From Flavobacterium ginsenosidimutans (GTDB lineage: Bacteria > Bacteroidota > Bacteroidia > Flavobacteriales > Flavobacteriaceae), in contig NZ_QJRJ01000075.1 in assembly GCF_003254625.1 (NCBI RefSeq), positions 124,001 through 188,000 on the forward strand: a DNA stretch of 64,000 nucleotides, read 5' to 3'. The notes beneath the pieces are model-generated. The model ran no database searches and had not been told where the DNA came from. It saw nothing but the letters and a program-made list of their open reading frames with translations. The translations under genes were made by a program, and so were the position numbers. Every line of letters starts with the position of its first letter. Positions within the stretch are counted from its first letter, which is position 1. Below are positions 16,943 through 25,699 of this stretch, piece by piece.

Positions 16943-17995
16943 ATGGAAAGTGCATTTATTATAGAAAAAAGTGTTGTTATTGTTATCGTTTTTGCGGTAA
17001 CAATGATCATGGCGATGTATTCTACTTGGGCAGAACGTAAAGTTGCTGCTTTCTTGCAAGATCGTGTTGGACCAAACCGTGCTGGATGGGGAGGTTTATT
17101 ACAGCCGCTTGCAGATGGTATGAAATTATTCTCTAAGGAAGAGTTTTTCCCAAACACACCAAATAGATTTTTATTCGTAGTTGGACCTGCAATTGCAATG
17201 AGTACTGCTTTAATGACTAGTGCTGTAATTCCGTGGGGAGATCGTTTGCATCTTTTCGGAAGAGACATTATTCTTCAAGCTACAGATGTAAACATTGCTT
17301 TATTATACATTTTCGGAGTTCTTTCTGTTGGAGTTTACGGCATCATGATTGGTGGATGGGCATCTAACAACAAGTTCTCTTTGATGGGAGCTATTCGTGC
17401 AGCTTCACAAATGGTTTCTTACGAAGTTGCAATGGGATTATCAATAATTGCTTTATTGATGATGACTGGAACAATGAGTTTAAAAGAAATTTCATTACAG
17501 CAGCAAGGAATGAATTGGAATGTTTTTTATCAGCCATTATCATTCTTAATTTTCTTAATCTGTTCATTTGCAGAAACAAACAGAACTCCTTTCGATTTGG
17601 CAGAATGTGAAAACGAATTAATTGGAGGTTACCATACAGAATATTCATCTATGAAAATGGGATTCTATTTGTTTGCTGAATATGCAAGTATGTTTATCTC
17701 TTCTACTATTATTTCTGTATTATTCTTTGGTGGATACAACTACCCAGGAATGCAATGGATGGTAGAAAATGTAGGTGTAAATACAGCTAACTTATTAGGA
17801 ATTGGAGCATTATTTATAAAAATATGTTTCTTCATTTTCTTTTATATGTGGGTACGTTGGACAATTCCAAGATTTAGATATGACCAATTAATGCACTTAG
17901 GCTGGAGAATTTTAATTCCGCTTTCGATCGTTAATATCATGCTTACAGGTATTGTAATATTAAGACACGAAATCTTAGCAGCTTTAGGGTTCTAA
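16943..17995 (+). CDS. nuoH: NADH-quinone oxidoreductase subunit H
   Basis: A 350-residue ND1-type membrane subunit with about eight helices, linking the quinone cavity to the proton channels. Signatures are AERKVAAFLQDRVGPNRAGWGGLLQPLADGMKLF in its parts (residues about 30-63) and AETNRTPFDLAECENELIGGYHTEYSSM (about 211-238), the acidic loop near the quinone site. Length normal. It begins 6 bp after nuoG and is separated from nuoI by 86 bp of AT-rich DNA. Confidence 0.97.
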   Translation: MESAFIIEKSVVIVIVFAVTMIMAMYSTWAERKVAAFLQDRVGPNRAGWGGLLQPLADGMKLFSKEEFFPNTPNRFLFVVGPAIAMSTALMTSAVIPWGDRLHLFGRDIILQATDVNIALLYIFGVLSVGVYGIMIGGWASNNKFSLMGAIRAASQMVSYEVAMGLSIIALLMMTGTMSLKEISLQQQGMNWNVFYQPLSFLIFLICSFAETNRTPFDLAECENELIGGYHTEYSSMKMGFYLFAEYASMFISSTIISVLFFGGYNYPGMQWMVENVGVNTANLLGIGALFIKICFFIFFYMWVRWTIPRFRYDQLMHLGWRILIPLSIVNIMLTGIVILRHEILAALGF

Positions 17996-18081
17996 GAACT
18001 GTAATTAGCTTCAAATAAAAACAAAATAGATTTTGAATTTGATCGATTTCAAATTATAAATCATAAACTATAATAGTAAAA

Positions 18082-18627
18082 ATGTCAATAGAAACTATAT
18101 CATTATCGGGTAGAAAAAAGGTGGTGTCAAATAAAGACATGTCTTTTGTTGAACGATTGTATCTTGTGGCGATTGTAAAAGGTTTAGTTATTACAGTAAA
18201 ACACCTTTTCAGAAAAAAAGTTACCATTCATTACCCAGAGCAGGTTCGTGAAATGAGTCCTGTTTATCGTGGTCAACATATGTTGAAACGCGACGAACAA
18301 GGCCGTGAAAACTGTACTGCTTGCGGATTATGTGCTTTATCATGTCCTGCTGAGGCAATCACTATGAAAGCAGCAGAACGCAAACCTGATGAAAAGCATT
18401 TATATAGAGAAGAAAAATATGCAGAAATCTACGAAATCAATATGCTTCGTTGTATTTTCTGTGGTTTATGTGAAGAAGCTTGTCCAAAAGACGCTATTTA
18501 CTTGACAGAATCTAAAGTATTAGTTCCTGCTAACTACAATAGAGAAGATTTCATTTTCGGGAAAGATAAATTAGTAATGCCTTTAGAAATGGCTTTGAAA
18601 AACGCTCAACTTAAAAACGCTAACTAA
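18082..18627 (+). CDS. nuoI: NADH-quinone oxidoreductase subunit I
   Basis: A 181-residue subunit with two [4Fe-4S] ferredoxin motifs (clusters N6a and N6b): C78-C81-C84-C88 in CTACGLCALSCP, and C124-C127-C130-C134 in CIFCGLCEEACP. It carries electrons between NuoG and NuoB. The N-terminal 40 residues form a membrane-surface helix (FVERLYLVAIVKGLVITVKHLF). The next gene starts at the base following its stop. Confidence 0.97.
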   Translation: MSIETISLSGRKKVVSNKDMSFVERLYLVAIVKGLVITVKHLFRKKVTIHYPEQVREMSPVYRGQHMLKRDEQGRENCTACGLCALSCPAEAITMKAAERKPDEKHLYREEKYAEIYEINMLRCIFCGLCEEACPKDAIYLTESKVLVPANYNREDFIFGKDKLVMPLEMALKNAQLKNAN

Positions 18628-19167
18628 ATGATACATATCCCTGATTTTGCACACGCAACAACTGTTCAAATTATCTTTTGCTTTTTAGCGTTTATTACCG
18701 TTATTACTGCTTTCTTGACTATTTTCAGCAGAAACCCGATTCATAGTGCCATCTATTTGGTAATCTGTTTCTTTTCTATCGCTGGTCATTATTTACTATT
18801 AAATTCTCAGTTCTTAGCTGTTGTTCATATAATAGTCTACTCCGGAGCTATTATGATCCTGTTCCTGTTTACCATCATGTTGATGAACCTGAACGAACAG
18901 CGAGAAGTTCACCGTCCTAGAATTACACGTTTAGGCGCTATTGTTTCCTTCTGTTTAATATTAATTGTTTTGATTACAATTTTTATTAATTCAAAACCAA
19001 TTGTAGGTGAATACGATTCTACTGGAGAAGATTTCCAATCAATTAAAGTTTTAGGTAAAATATTATTGGACGAATATATGGTTCCGTTCGAGTTTGCTTC
19101 GATCTTACTTTTGGTTGCTATGATTGGAACAGTTCTATTGTCTAAAAAAGAAAAATTAAATAAATAA
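18628..19167 (+). CDS. nuoJ: NADH-quinone oxidoreductase subunit J
   Basis: A 179-residue ND6-type membrane subunit with five helices (about 9-27, 33-53, 60-82, 100-120, 147-167). Typical parts are [46 protein letters not shown] taken in pieces. It belongs to the proton-translocating arm, where its third helix changes shape during turnover. It shares one base with the nuoK start (stop ends at 19167, nuoK ATG begins at 19167), so the two are translationally coupled. Confidence 0.95.
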   Translation: MIHIPDFAHATTVQIIFCFLAFITVITAFLTIFSRNPIHSAIYLVICFFSIAGHYLLLNSQFLAVVHIIVYSGAIMILFLFTIMLMNLNEQREVHRPRITRLGAIVSFCLILIVLITIFINSKPIVGEYDSTGEDFQSIKVLGKILLDEYMVPFEFASILLLVAMIGTVLLSKKEKLNK

Positions 19168-19487
19168 TGGGTAATATATTAAATCAAATAGGTATTGAAA
19201 ACTACATCTTTTTGAGTGTTGTACTTTTCTGTATTGGTATTTTTGGTGTATTGTACAGACGAAATGCTATTATCGTTTTCATGTCTATCGAAATTATGTT
19301 GAATGCGGTAAACCTTTTATTTGTTGCTTTTTCAACTTATCATCAAGATGCGCAAGGACAAGTTTTTGTGTTCTTCTCGATGGCGGTTGCTGCAGCCGAA
19401 GTTGCGGTAGGATTGGCCATTTTAGTTTCTATCTTTAGAAATATCGGATCAATTAGTATCGATAATTTAAAAAATTTAAAAGGATAA
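19167..19487 (+). CDS. nuoK: NADH-quinone oxidoreductase subunit K
   Basis: A 106-residue ND4L-type membrane subunit with three helices. The conserved membrane glutamates needed for proton movement are visible in [18 protein letters not shown] (about residue 41) and in [17 protein letters not shown] (about residue 77). It overlaps nuoJ by one base and lies 6 bp before nuoL. Confidence 0.96.
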   Translation: MGNILNQIGIENYIFLSVVLFCIGIFGVLYRRNAIIVFMSIEIMLNAVNLLFVAFSTYHQDAQGQVFVFFSMAVAAAEVAVGLAILVSIFRNIGSISIDNLKNLKG

Positions 19488-19493
19488 TCAGAA

Positions 19494-21377
19494 ATGGATA
19501 CCAATTTAGCTTTAATTTTAGTTTTAACTCCTTTACTAGGTTTTCTAGTAAATGTCTTTTTTGGAAAAAGCTTAGGCAAAACAGTTTCTGGTGCAATCGG
19601 AACTATTGCCGTAGCAATTTCTTTTGTAGTTTCTCTTTTACTTTTTAATCAAATAACTTTAACTGGAAAAGGAATTCAAGTTACTTTATTTGATTGGATT
19701 CAAATTAGCAACTTAAAAATCAATCTTGGATTTTTATTAGATCAATTATCTGTTCTTTGGTTACTTTTTGTAACTGGAATTGGATCTTTGATTCACTTAT
19801 ACTCTATCAGTTACATGCATGATGATGAAAACATGCACAAGTTCTTCTCTTATCTGAATTTGTTCGTTTTCTTTATGATTACACTTGTAATTGGAAGCAA
19901 CTTATTAGTTCTTTTCATAGGATGGGAAGGTGTTGGACTTTGTTCTTACCTATTAATTGGATTTTGGCATAAAAACCAAGATTACAATGATGCTGCGAAA
20001 AAAGCTTTCATCATGAACAGAATTGGAGATTTAGGTTTATTAATCGGAATGTTTATCATTGGTTCAATGTTCTCAACATTAGATTATGCAACTTTAAAAA
20101 CGGCAATTGCTGGAGCTTCTAACTTAAATTTACCATTACTTTCTTTAGCTGCTTTATGTTTGTTCATTGGAGCTTGTGGTAAATCTGCTCAAATTCCGTT
20201 ATACACTTGGTTACCTGATGCGATGGCTGGACCAACTCCAGTTTCTGCTTTAATCCACGCGGCTACAATGGTAACTGCTGGCATCTTTATGGTAACAAGA
20301 TTAAACTTTGTTTTCGACCTTGCAACTGATGTTCAATCTGTAATTGCAATTATTGGAGCAATCACTTCATTAGTTGCGGCTACAATCGGATTGGTTCAAA
20401 ACGATATCAAAAAAGTATTGGCTTACTCTACAGTTTCACAATTAGGTTTAATGTTTTTAGCATTAGGATTTGGAGCTTATGAAGTAGCCGTTTTCCACGT
20501 AATCACTCACGCTTTCTTTAAAGCTTGTTTATTCTTAGGATCTGGATCTGTAATTCATGGATTACACGGAGAGCAAGATATGCGTAACATGGGAGGTTTG
20601 CGTAAAGCGATGCCAATCACATTCTGGACAATGCTAATTTCTTCATTAGCAATTTCTGGAGTTCCATTCTTCTCTGGATTCTTTTCTAAAGATGAAATTT
20701 TATTGACAGCTTTCCACCACAGTATTCCATTATACGTTGTTGGTTCGATTGCTTCAATCATGACAGCTTTTTATATGTTCCGTTTAATGTTCTTAACTTT
20801 CTTCAAAGAATTTAGAGGAACGGAAGAGCAAAAACATCATTTACACGAAAGTGGTTCATTAATTACTATTCCACTTATCATATTAGCCATTTTGGCAACT
20901 TTTGGCGGATTGATTAGTTTACCCGGAAACAGCTGGTTAAATGAATACCTTTCTCCTCTTTTCACAAAAGTAGCAGGAGAAGAACACCATTTAGGTACAA
21001 CAGAATACACTTTAATGGGTGTTGCAGTTTTAGGCGGATTACTTGGAATTTTAATTGCTTACGTAAAATACTTCAAACAAGATAATGTTCCAGAAACTGA
21101 TGAAAACATTACTGGTTTAAGCAAAGTGTTATACAACAAATATTATGTAGACGAAATTTACGATGCTGTATTTGTAGCGCCTGTTAATAGTCTATCTAAA
21201 TTTTTTAGAGATTATATCGAAACAGGATTATCTTCTCTTGTTTTTGGATTAGGTAAAATAGCAAACGAAATTGCTTATCAAGGAAAAAAATTACAAACTG
21301 GAAGTATAGGATTATATCTATTTGTTTTTGTCTTAGGACTTTGTGCAATTGTTTCTTATATATTTTTAGCTCAATAA
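19494..21377 (+). CDS. nuoL: NADH-quinone oxidoreductase subunit L
   Basis: A 627-residue ND5-type antiporter-like subunit at the far end of the membrane arm. Core signatures are FIGWEGVGLCSYLLIGFW (with the conserved Glu near residue 144), SAQIPLYTWLPDAMAGPTPVSALIHAATMV in its parts (about 231-260, with the channel lysine and histidines) and KKVLAYSTVSQLGLM. The C-terminal part contains the long lateral helix region that couples the proton channels. The length is normal. nuoM follows after 10 bp. Confidence 0.96.
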   Translation: MDTNLALILVLTPLLGFLVNVFFGKSLGKTVSGAIGTIAVAISFVVSLLLFNQITLTGKGIQVTLFDWIQISNLKINLGFLLDQLSVLWLLFVTGIGSLIHLYSISYMHDDENMHKFFSYLNLFVFFMITLVIGSNLLVLFIGWEGVGLCSYLLIGFWHKNQDYNDAAKKAFIMNRIGDLGLLIGMFIIGSMFSTLDYATLKTAIAGASNLNLPLLSLAALCLFIGACGKSAQIPLYTWLPDAMAGPTPVSALIHAATMVTAGIFMVTRLNFVFDLATDVQSVIAIIGAITSLVAATIGLVQNDIKKVLAYSTVSQLGLMFLALGFGAYEVAVFHVITHAFFKACLFLGSGSVIHGLHGEQDMRNMGGLRKAMPITFWTMLISSLAISGVPFFSGFFSKDEILLTAFHHSIPLYVVGSIASIMTAFYMFRLMFLTFFKEFRGTEEQKHHLHESGSLITIPLIILAILATFGGLISLPGNSWLNEYLSPLFTKVAGEEHHLGTTEYTLMGVAVLGGLLGILIAYVKYFKQDNVPETDENITGLSKVLYNKYYVDEIYDAVFVAPVNSLSKFFRDYIETGLSSLVFGLGKIANEIAYQGKKLQTGSIGLYLFVFVLGLCAIVSYIFLAQ

Positions 21378-21387
21378 TATTATTACT

Positions 21388-22827
21388 ATGAACGTTTCTA
21401 CTATATTAATTATACTTTTAATTGGTGCATTTGCCACTTATTTTTCTGGTGACAAACTAGCTTCGAAAGTTGCTTTACTTTTTAGTTTAGCGGCTTTAGG
21501 ATGTTCAATTGTATTATTGAATAATTATAACGCTGGCGAAAATATCAGCGTAATTAACAGCTGGATTACACAGCCAAAAATTTCTTTCGCTTTAAATGCA
21601 GACGGACTTGGACTTGCAATGGTTTTATTAACTGCAGCTTTAACTCCGATTATCATATTTTCTTCTTTCGGAAATGACTATAAAAATGCCAAAGCTTTTT
21701 ATGGACTAATCTTGTTTATGGCTTTTGCTATGACTGGAACTTTCTTAGCTGCTGATGGTCTTTTATATTATATTTTCTGGGAGTTAGCGCTTATTCCTAT
21801 TTACTTTATTGCTTTGATTTGGGGTAATGGCGATGCTGAAGAACGCAGAAAAGCAGTGGTTAAATTCTTTATTTATACACTAGCTGGTTCGTTATTCATG
21901 CTAACTGCTTTTATTTATTTATACCAAAAAGCTGGTTCTTTCTTAATCGAAGACTTATATAAAGTAAACTTATCAGCTTGCGAGCAATTCTGGATTTTCT
22001 TGGCTTTCTTTTTAGCTTATGCTATCAAAATTCCAATTATTCCTTTCCACACTTGGCAAGCAAATGTGTACCAAAAAGCACCGACAGTTGGAACAATGCT
22101 TTTATCTGGTATCATGCTTAAAATGGGATTATACAGTGTGCTTCGTTGGCAATTGCCACTTGCGCCAATCGCAGCAAAAGAATACATATATATCTTTATT
22201 GCTTTAGGAATTGCAGGTGTTATCTACGGATCTATCGTTGCATTAAGACAAAAAGACTTAAAGAAACTATTAGCTTATTCTTCTCTTGCTCACGTTGGTT
22301 TAATCGCTGCAGGATCGTATACTTTAACTCTTGATGGTTTAAGAGGTGCGGTTATGCAAATGATCGCTCACGGTTTTGTTGTGGTTGGATTATTCTTTGC
22401 TGCTGAAGTGATTTTCAGAAGATATGAAACTAGAGAAATTGAAGAAATGGGCGGAATCCGTACGCAGTCTCCAAAATTCACATCAATGTTTTTAATCTTA
22501 GTATTAGCTTCTGTTGCATTACCAAGTACATTTAACTTTGTTGGAGAGTTTACAGTATTATACAGTTTATCTCAAATCAATATTTGGTTTGCTATTCTTG
22601 GCGGAACAACTATTATTTTGGGAGCTTACTATATGTTAAGAATGTTCCAACACGTAATGTTAGGTGAAACTAATTCTAAAACTTTCGCTGATGTTACACT
22701 TAACGAAGGAATTTCATTTGTGGTAATTATCGCTGTTTTATTGTTCTTCGGATTCTATCCAAAACCTATTACAGATTTGATTACACCTAGCTTGGAAAAC
22801 ATTTTACAAGTTATCAATAAGAACTAA
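21388..22827 (+). CDS. nuoM: NADH-quinone oxidoreductase subunit M
   Basis: A 479-residue ND4-type antiporter-like membrane subunit. Conserved parts are FWELALIPIYFIALIWG (proton-path Glu near residue 132), AIKIPIIPFHTWQANVYQKAPT (about 211-232) and DLKKLLAYSSLAHVGLIAAG (about 290-309). It pumps one proton per cycle. The length is normal. A 66-bp gap with a small hairpin separates it from nuoN. Confidence 0.96.
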   Translation: MNVSTILIILLIGAFATYFSGDKLASKVALLFSLAALGCSIVLLNNYNAGENISVINSWITQPKISFALNADGLGLAMVLLTAALTPIIIFSSFGNDYKNAKAFYGLILFMAFAMTGTFLAADGLLYYIFWELALIPIYFIALIWGNGDAEERRKAVVKFFIYTLAGSLFMLTAFIYLYQKAGSFLIEDLYKVNLSACEQFWIFLAFFLAYAIKIPIIPFHTWQANVYQKAPTVGTMLLSGIMLKMGLYSVLRWQLPLAPIAAKEYIYIFIALGIAGVIYGSIVALRQKDLKKLLAYSSLAHVGLIAAGSYTLTLDGLRGAVMQMIAHGFVVVGLFFAAEVIFRRYETREIEEMGGIRTQSPKFTSMFLILVLASVALPSTFNFVGEFTVLYSLSQINIWFAILGGTTIILGAYYMLRMFQHVMLGETNSKTFADVTLNEGISFVVIIAVLLFFGFYPKPITDLITPSLENILQVINKN

Positions 22828-22847
22828 TATTTTAAACAAAAAATAAA

Positions 22848-22878
22848 TTAGGATTACATTTAAAAATTGAAATCCTAA
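22848..22878 (+). other. Small hairpin between nuoM and nuoN
   Basis: TTAGGATT (22848-22855) and AATCCTAA (22871-22878) can pair around a 15-nt A/T-rich loop, with no T run behind. It is an intercistronic stem rather than a terminator; an effect on RNA stability is possible. Confidence 0.45.
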
Positions 22879-22893
22879 ATCAAAAAGATAAAA

Positions 22894-24285
22894 ATGAATA
22901 CATTAATAGCTATAACAGGATTGGGTATTTTCTGCCTATTGTTTGAAATTCTTAATTTAAGAAAGGCGATCGTTCCTATTACCATTTTGGGTTTATTAGG
23001 CGTATTGGCACTTAATTACTGTGAATTTGGAGCAGAACAAAGTTATTACAACAATATGATAGCAGTGAGCAAGTTTTCTACAGCTTTTTCATCATTGTTT
23101 ATCGTTTTGACCATTTTCCTTGTAGCATTAAGTCATAATTTTTACCAAAATCATCCATCGAAAATTTCAGATTATGTTGCCATTAAGGTTTTCTTACTAG
23201 CTGGAGCGGTTGCAATGGTTTCTTTTGGAAACTTAGCAATGTTCTTTTTAGGAATTGAAATCTTATCTATTGCTTTATATGTACTTGCTGCTAGTGATCG
23301 TTTGAATATCAAAAGTAACGAAGCGGGTATGAAATATTTCTTAATGGGATCTTTTGCTTCTGGAATTATTTTATTCGGAATCTGTTTAATTTACGGAGCA
23401 ATGGGAAGTTTTGACATTAGTGAAATTCACGAAAGTGCTTTATCAGCAGAATTACCTATTTGGTTTCCAATTGGACTAATTTTAATGATTATTGGAATGC
23501 TATTTAAAGTAGCAGCCGTTCCTTTCCACTTCTGGGCTCCAGACGTTTACGAAGGTTCTCCAGCTTTAACAACCGCTTTAATGAGTACATTAGCAAAAGT
23601 AGTAGCAATTGCAACTCTATTTAAGCTGATTGCTGGCATGAATGTTATTTCTTCTTTAGAAAATCAAGACCTTTTACATACGTTTCAAGTCATAGTTGTT
23701 ATTATTTCTATTGCTTCAATGTCTGTTGGTAACATCATGGCATTAAGACAAGTAAATGTAAAACGTATGCTTGCATTCTCTGGAATCTCTCATGCAGGTT
23801 TTATGTTAATGACATTATTAACTGTTTCTGCTTCAGCTGGGGTTTTATTATATTATACAGCTGCTTATGCATTAGCAGGAATCGCAGCTTTCAGTGTAAT
23901 TTTATATGTATGCAGAGATCAAGATAATGAGGATATTACAAACTTCCACGGTTTAGGAAAAACAAATCCGCTATTGGCTGCAGTTCTTACAGCTTCATTA
24001 TTATCAATGGCCGGAATTCCTATTTTCTCTGGATTCTTTGCTAAATTATTCTTGTTCAATCAAACTATTCAAGCAGGATACATTGGTTTAGTAATCGTTG
24101 CCGTAATCAACTCTATTATTAGTGTTGGATATTATTTCAAATTGATCATTGCAATGTATTCTAAAGAAGCTAACCAGGAAAGAACAGGAAGACCATTCCT
24201 TATTTATGCTACAGCAGTAGTATCAATTGTTTTAAACATTGCTTTAGGTTTATTCCCATCATTAGTTTTAGACTTGTTGAAATAA
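22894..24285 (+). CDS. nuoN: NADH-quinone oxidoreductase subunit N
   Basis: A 463-residue ND2-type antiporter-like membrane subunit, last of the 14 genes. Signatures are MFFLGIEILSIALYVLAASD (Glu near residue 124), LFKVAAVPFHFWAPDVYEGSP (about 206-226) and NVKRMLAFSGISHAGFMLM (about 285-303). The length is normal. A strong terminator lies 27 bp after the stop, which marks the end of the operon. Confidence 0.96.
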   Translation: MNTLIAITGLGIFCLLFEILNLRKAIVPITILGLLGVLALNYCEFGAEQSYYNNMIAVSKFSTAFSSLFIVLTIFLVALSHNFYQNHPSKISDYVAIKVFLLAGAVAMVSFGNLAMFFLGIEILSIALYVLAASDRLNIKSNEAGMKYFLMGSFASGIILFGICLIYGAMGSFDISEIHESALSAELPIWFPIGLILMIIGMLFKVAAVPFHFWAPDVYEGSPALTTALMSTLAKVVAIATLFKLIAGMNVISSLENQDLLHTFQVIVVIISIASMSVGNIMALRQVNVKRMLAFSGISHAGFMLMTLLTVSASAGVLLYYTAAYALAGIAAFSVILYVCRDQDNEDITNFHGLGKTNPLLAAVLTASLLSMAGIPIFSGFFAKLFLFNQTIQAGYIGLVIVAVINSIISVGYYFKLIIAMYSKEANQERTGRPFLIYATAVVSIVLNIALGLFPSLVLDLLK

Positions 24286-24311
24286 GATTATTTTAATAAT
24301 TAAAATATTCG

Positions 24312-24345
24312 AAAATCCATTAAATCAGTTTTAATGGATTTTTTT
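24312..24345 (+). terminator. Terminator of the nuo operon
   Basis: AAAATCCATTAAA (24312-24324) and TTTAATGGATTTT (24330-24342), 13-bp arms with a 5-nt loop and a T tail. Confidence 0.85.
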
Positions 24346-24395
24346 ATGCCTTAAATAAAGAACAGAAATTCATGTTAAAAAATTCTTTCTTAAGG

Positions 24396-24424
24396 TTGCA
24401 CTTCAAAAAATCTCCATATATTTG
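24396..24424 (+). promoter_or_regulatory. Promoter of the BI-1/YccA-like gene
   Basis: TTG at 24396-24398 and TATATTTG at 24417-24424, with an 18-bp spacer. The -7 element ends 23 bp before the ATG at 24448. Confidence 0.7.
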
Positions 24425-24447
24425 AATTCAATTAAATGTAGTAAAAT

Positions 24448-25218
24448 ATGAACTTTAATTCAAAAAATCCATTTTTAAACAGTAAGCGTTTTTCATCAAA
24501 TGCTGAACCTAGAACTGAAGTACACCAAGCTCAGATTATTGATTACAATCAAGAAATGACGGTTTCTGGAACAATCAACAAAACAGCTATCTTATTTCTT
24601 ATTTTATGCGGTGCTGCTATGGTAACATGGTGGATGGCTTTTAATGGAATGAATCCGATGTTACCTACAATTGGAGGTGCAATTATTGGTTTTATTTTAG
24701 TATTAGTTTCTTCGTTCAAACCACAGTTATCTCCTTACCTAGCGCCAGGATATGCTTTATTCGAAGGATTGTTCATAGGAGGTATTTCTGCAATATTTGA
24801 ATTAAAATTTCCAGGAATCGTAATCAATGCTGTTGGTGCAACTCTTGTTACTTTCTTGGTTTGTCTTGGTTTATACAAATTTAGAATCGTTAAAGTTACA
24901 GAACAATTCAAATCTGTTGTTGTTGCGGCAACATTGGCAATTGCGACTTATTATTTAATTTCTTGGGTTGTATCAATGTTTACAAGCTGGACGCCTGTTC
25001 ATTACGGAAATTCTATGATGAGTATTGGTATCAGTGTTTTTGTGATCATTATAGCTGCTCTTAACCTTTTCTTAGATTTTGATTTAATTGAAAAAGGTGC
25101 AAGAGAAAAAATGTCAAAATTTATGGAATGGTACGGAGCTATGGGATTAATGATCACATTAGTTTGGTTGTATATTGAATTCTTAAGACTTTTATCAAAA
25201 CTTTCTAGTAAAGACTAA
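24448..25218 (+). CDS. Bax inhibitor-1 / YccA family membrane protein
   Basis: A 256-residue integral membrane protein with a polar N-terminal tail of about 45 residues and seven helices (about 46-66, 70-88, 93-113, 120-141, 150-172, 188-210, 225-248). The pattern and the closing AREKMSKFMEWYGAMGLMITLVWLY in parts match the Bacteroidota group of the BI-1/YccA family. E. coli YccA is an FtsH inhibitor and BI-1 proteins leak calcium or protons, but the role of this group is not established. It is monocistronic with a promoter and a terminator of its own. Confidence 0.88.
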   Translation: MNFNSKNPFLNSKRFSSNAEPRTEVHQAQIIDYNQEMTVSGTINKTAILFLILCGAAMVTWWMAFNGMNPMLPTIGGAIIGFILVLVSSFKPQLSPYLAPGYALFEGLFIGGISAIFELKFPGIVINAVGATLVTFLVCLGLYKFRIVKVTEQFKSVVVAATLAIATYYLISWVVSMFTSWTPVHYGNSMMSIGISVFVIIIAALNLFLDFDLIEKGAREKMSKFMEWYGAMGLMITLVWLYIEFLRLLSKLSSKD

Positions 25219-25240
25219 AAGTCTCTTTTAAATAATCCAG

Positions 25241-25275
25241 AAGCCTTTTTGAGTAAAATCAGAAAGGCTTTTTTT
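25241..25275 (+). terminator. Terminator of the BI-1/YccA-like gene
   Basis: AAGCCTTT (25241-25248) pairs with AAAGGCTT (25263-25270) around a 14-nt loop, followed by a T run. Confidence 0.75.
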
Positions 25276-25396
25276 ATGTTTATACACTACTTTTTTAATC
25301 ATAAGAGTAAAAATCAAATTTAAAACTTCTAAGAATTATCTGTTATTCAAAATTCAAAAAGAATCTATTTCCTACAAAAATTTAAAATGTAATTTA

Positions 25397-25416
25397 TGTA
25401 ATTAAAAAAAATTACA
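25397..25416. promoter_or_regulatory. Possible operator, spaced TGTAAT/ATTACA palindrome
   Basis: TGTAATT and AATTACA face each other around six A (25397-25416); a further TGTAAT half-site lies at 25388-25393 in direct orientation. Weaker than the two downstream copies. Confidence 0.35.
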
Positions 25417-25497
25417 AATCTTCTAAATTCTTCCTAGATAAATCTTAAAATTATCAAAAGCTAGGAAAATACGGCTTTCCTCAAACAAAACAAAATG

Positions 25498-25511
25498 TGT
25501 AATAAATTACA
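25498..25511. promoter_or_regulatory. Possible operator, TGTAAT-AA-ATTACA
   Basis: Perfect 6-bp half-sites with a 2-bp centre, the same half-sites as the palindrome exactly 121 bp downstream at 25619. Confidence 0.45.
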
Positions 25512-25515
25512 ATTA

Positions 25516-25531
25516 ATGCAATTAGTTGCAT
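25516..25531. promoter_or_regulatory. Palindrome ATGCAA-TTAG-TTGCAT
   Basis: Perfect 6-bp inverted repeat with a 4-bp centre, 4 bp after the previous operator-like site. It could bind a second regulator; it lacks a T tail and is not a terminator. Confidence 0.35.
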
Positions 25532-25618
25532 TTTTAACATTTTAAAAGCCAAAAAAATTAAGTATATTATTTTTTTTAGTAAAAAAATTACGGTATTAAA
25601 AATTAATATATAATTTCG

Positions 25619-25632
25619 TGTAATCGATTACA
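25619..25632. promoter_or_regulatory. LacI-family-like operator TGTAATCGATTACA
   Basis: A perfect 14-bp palindrome with a central CG, the usual layout of LacI/GalR-family operators. It follows directly on TAATTTCG (25611-25618), a 7-of-8 match to the TAnnTTTG -7 element, so it would cover the likely transcription start 68-80 bp before the ATG. The regulator is not in the window. Confidence 0.5.
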
Positions 25633-25699
25633 ATTAAACCACTTGGAGTCGAAAGTAAAACCACTTACTTAATTTATTAACTATCTTAAACAAACACTT

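Larger units (their letters stand above)
25277..25699. other. Gene-free region with operator-like palindromes upstream of the pectate lyase gene
   Basis: A 423-bp AT-rich stretch without an ORF. It holds at least four TGTAAT/ATTACA palindromes or half-site groups between 25388 and 25632 and an ATGCAA/TTGCAT palindrome at 25516-25531. It is probably the control region of the pectate lyase gene. Confidence 0.6.

Noticed and set aside
25277..25480. Possible tRNA or small RNA gene in the AT-rich gap before the pectate lyase gene
   Set aside because: No cloverleaf, no GC-rich stem and no terminator other than that of the upstream gene.
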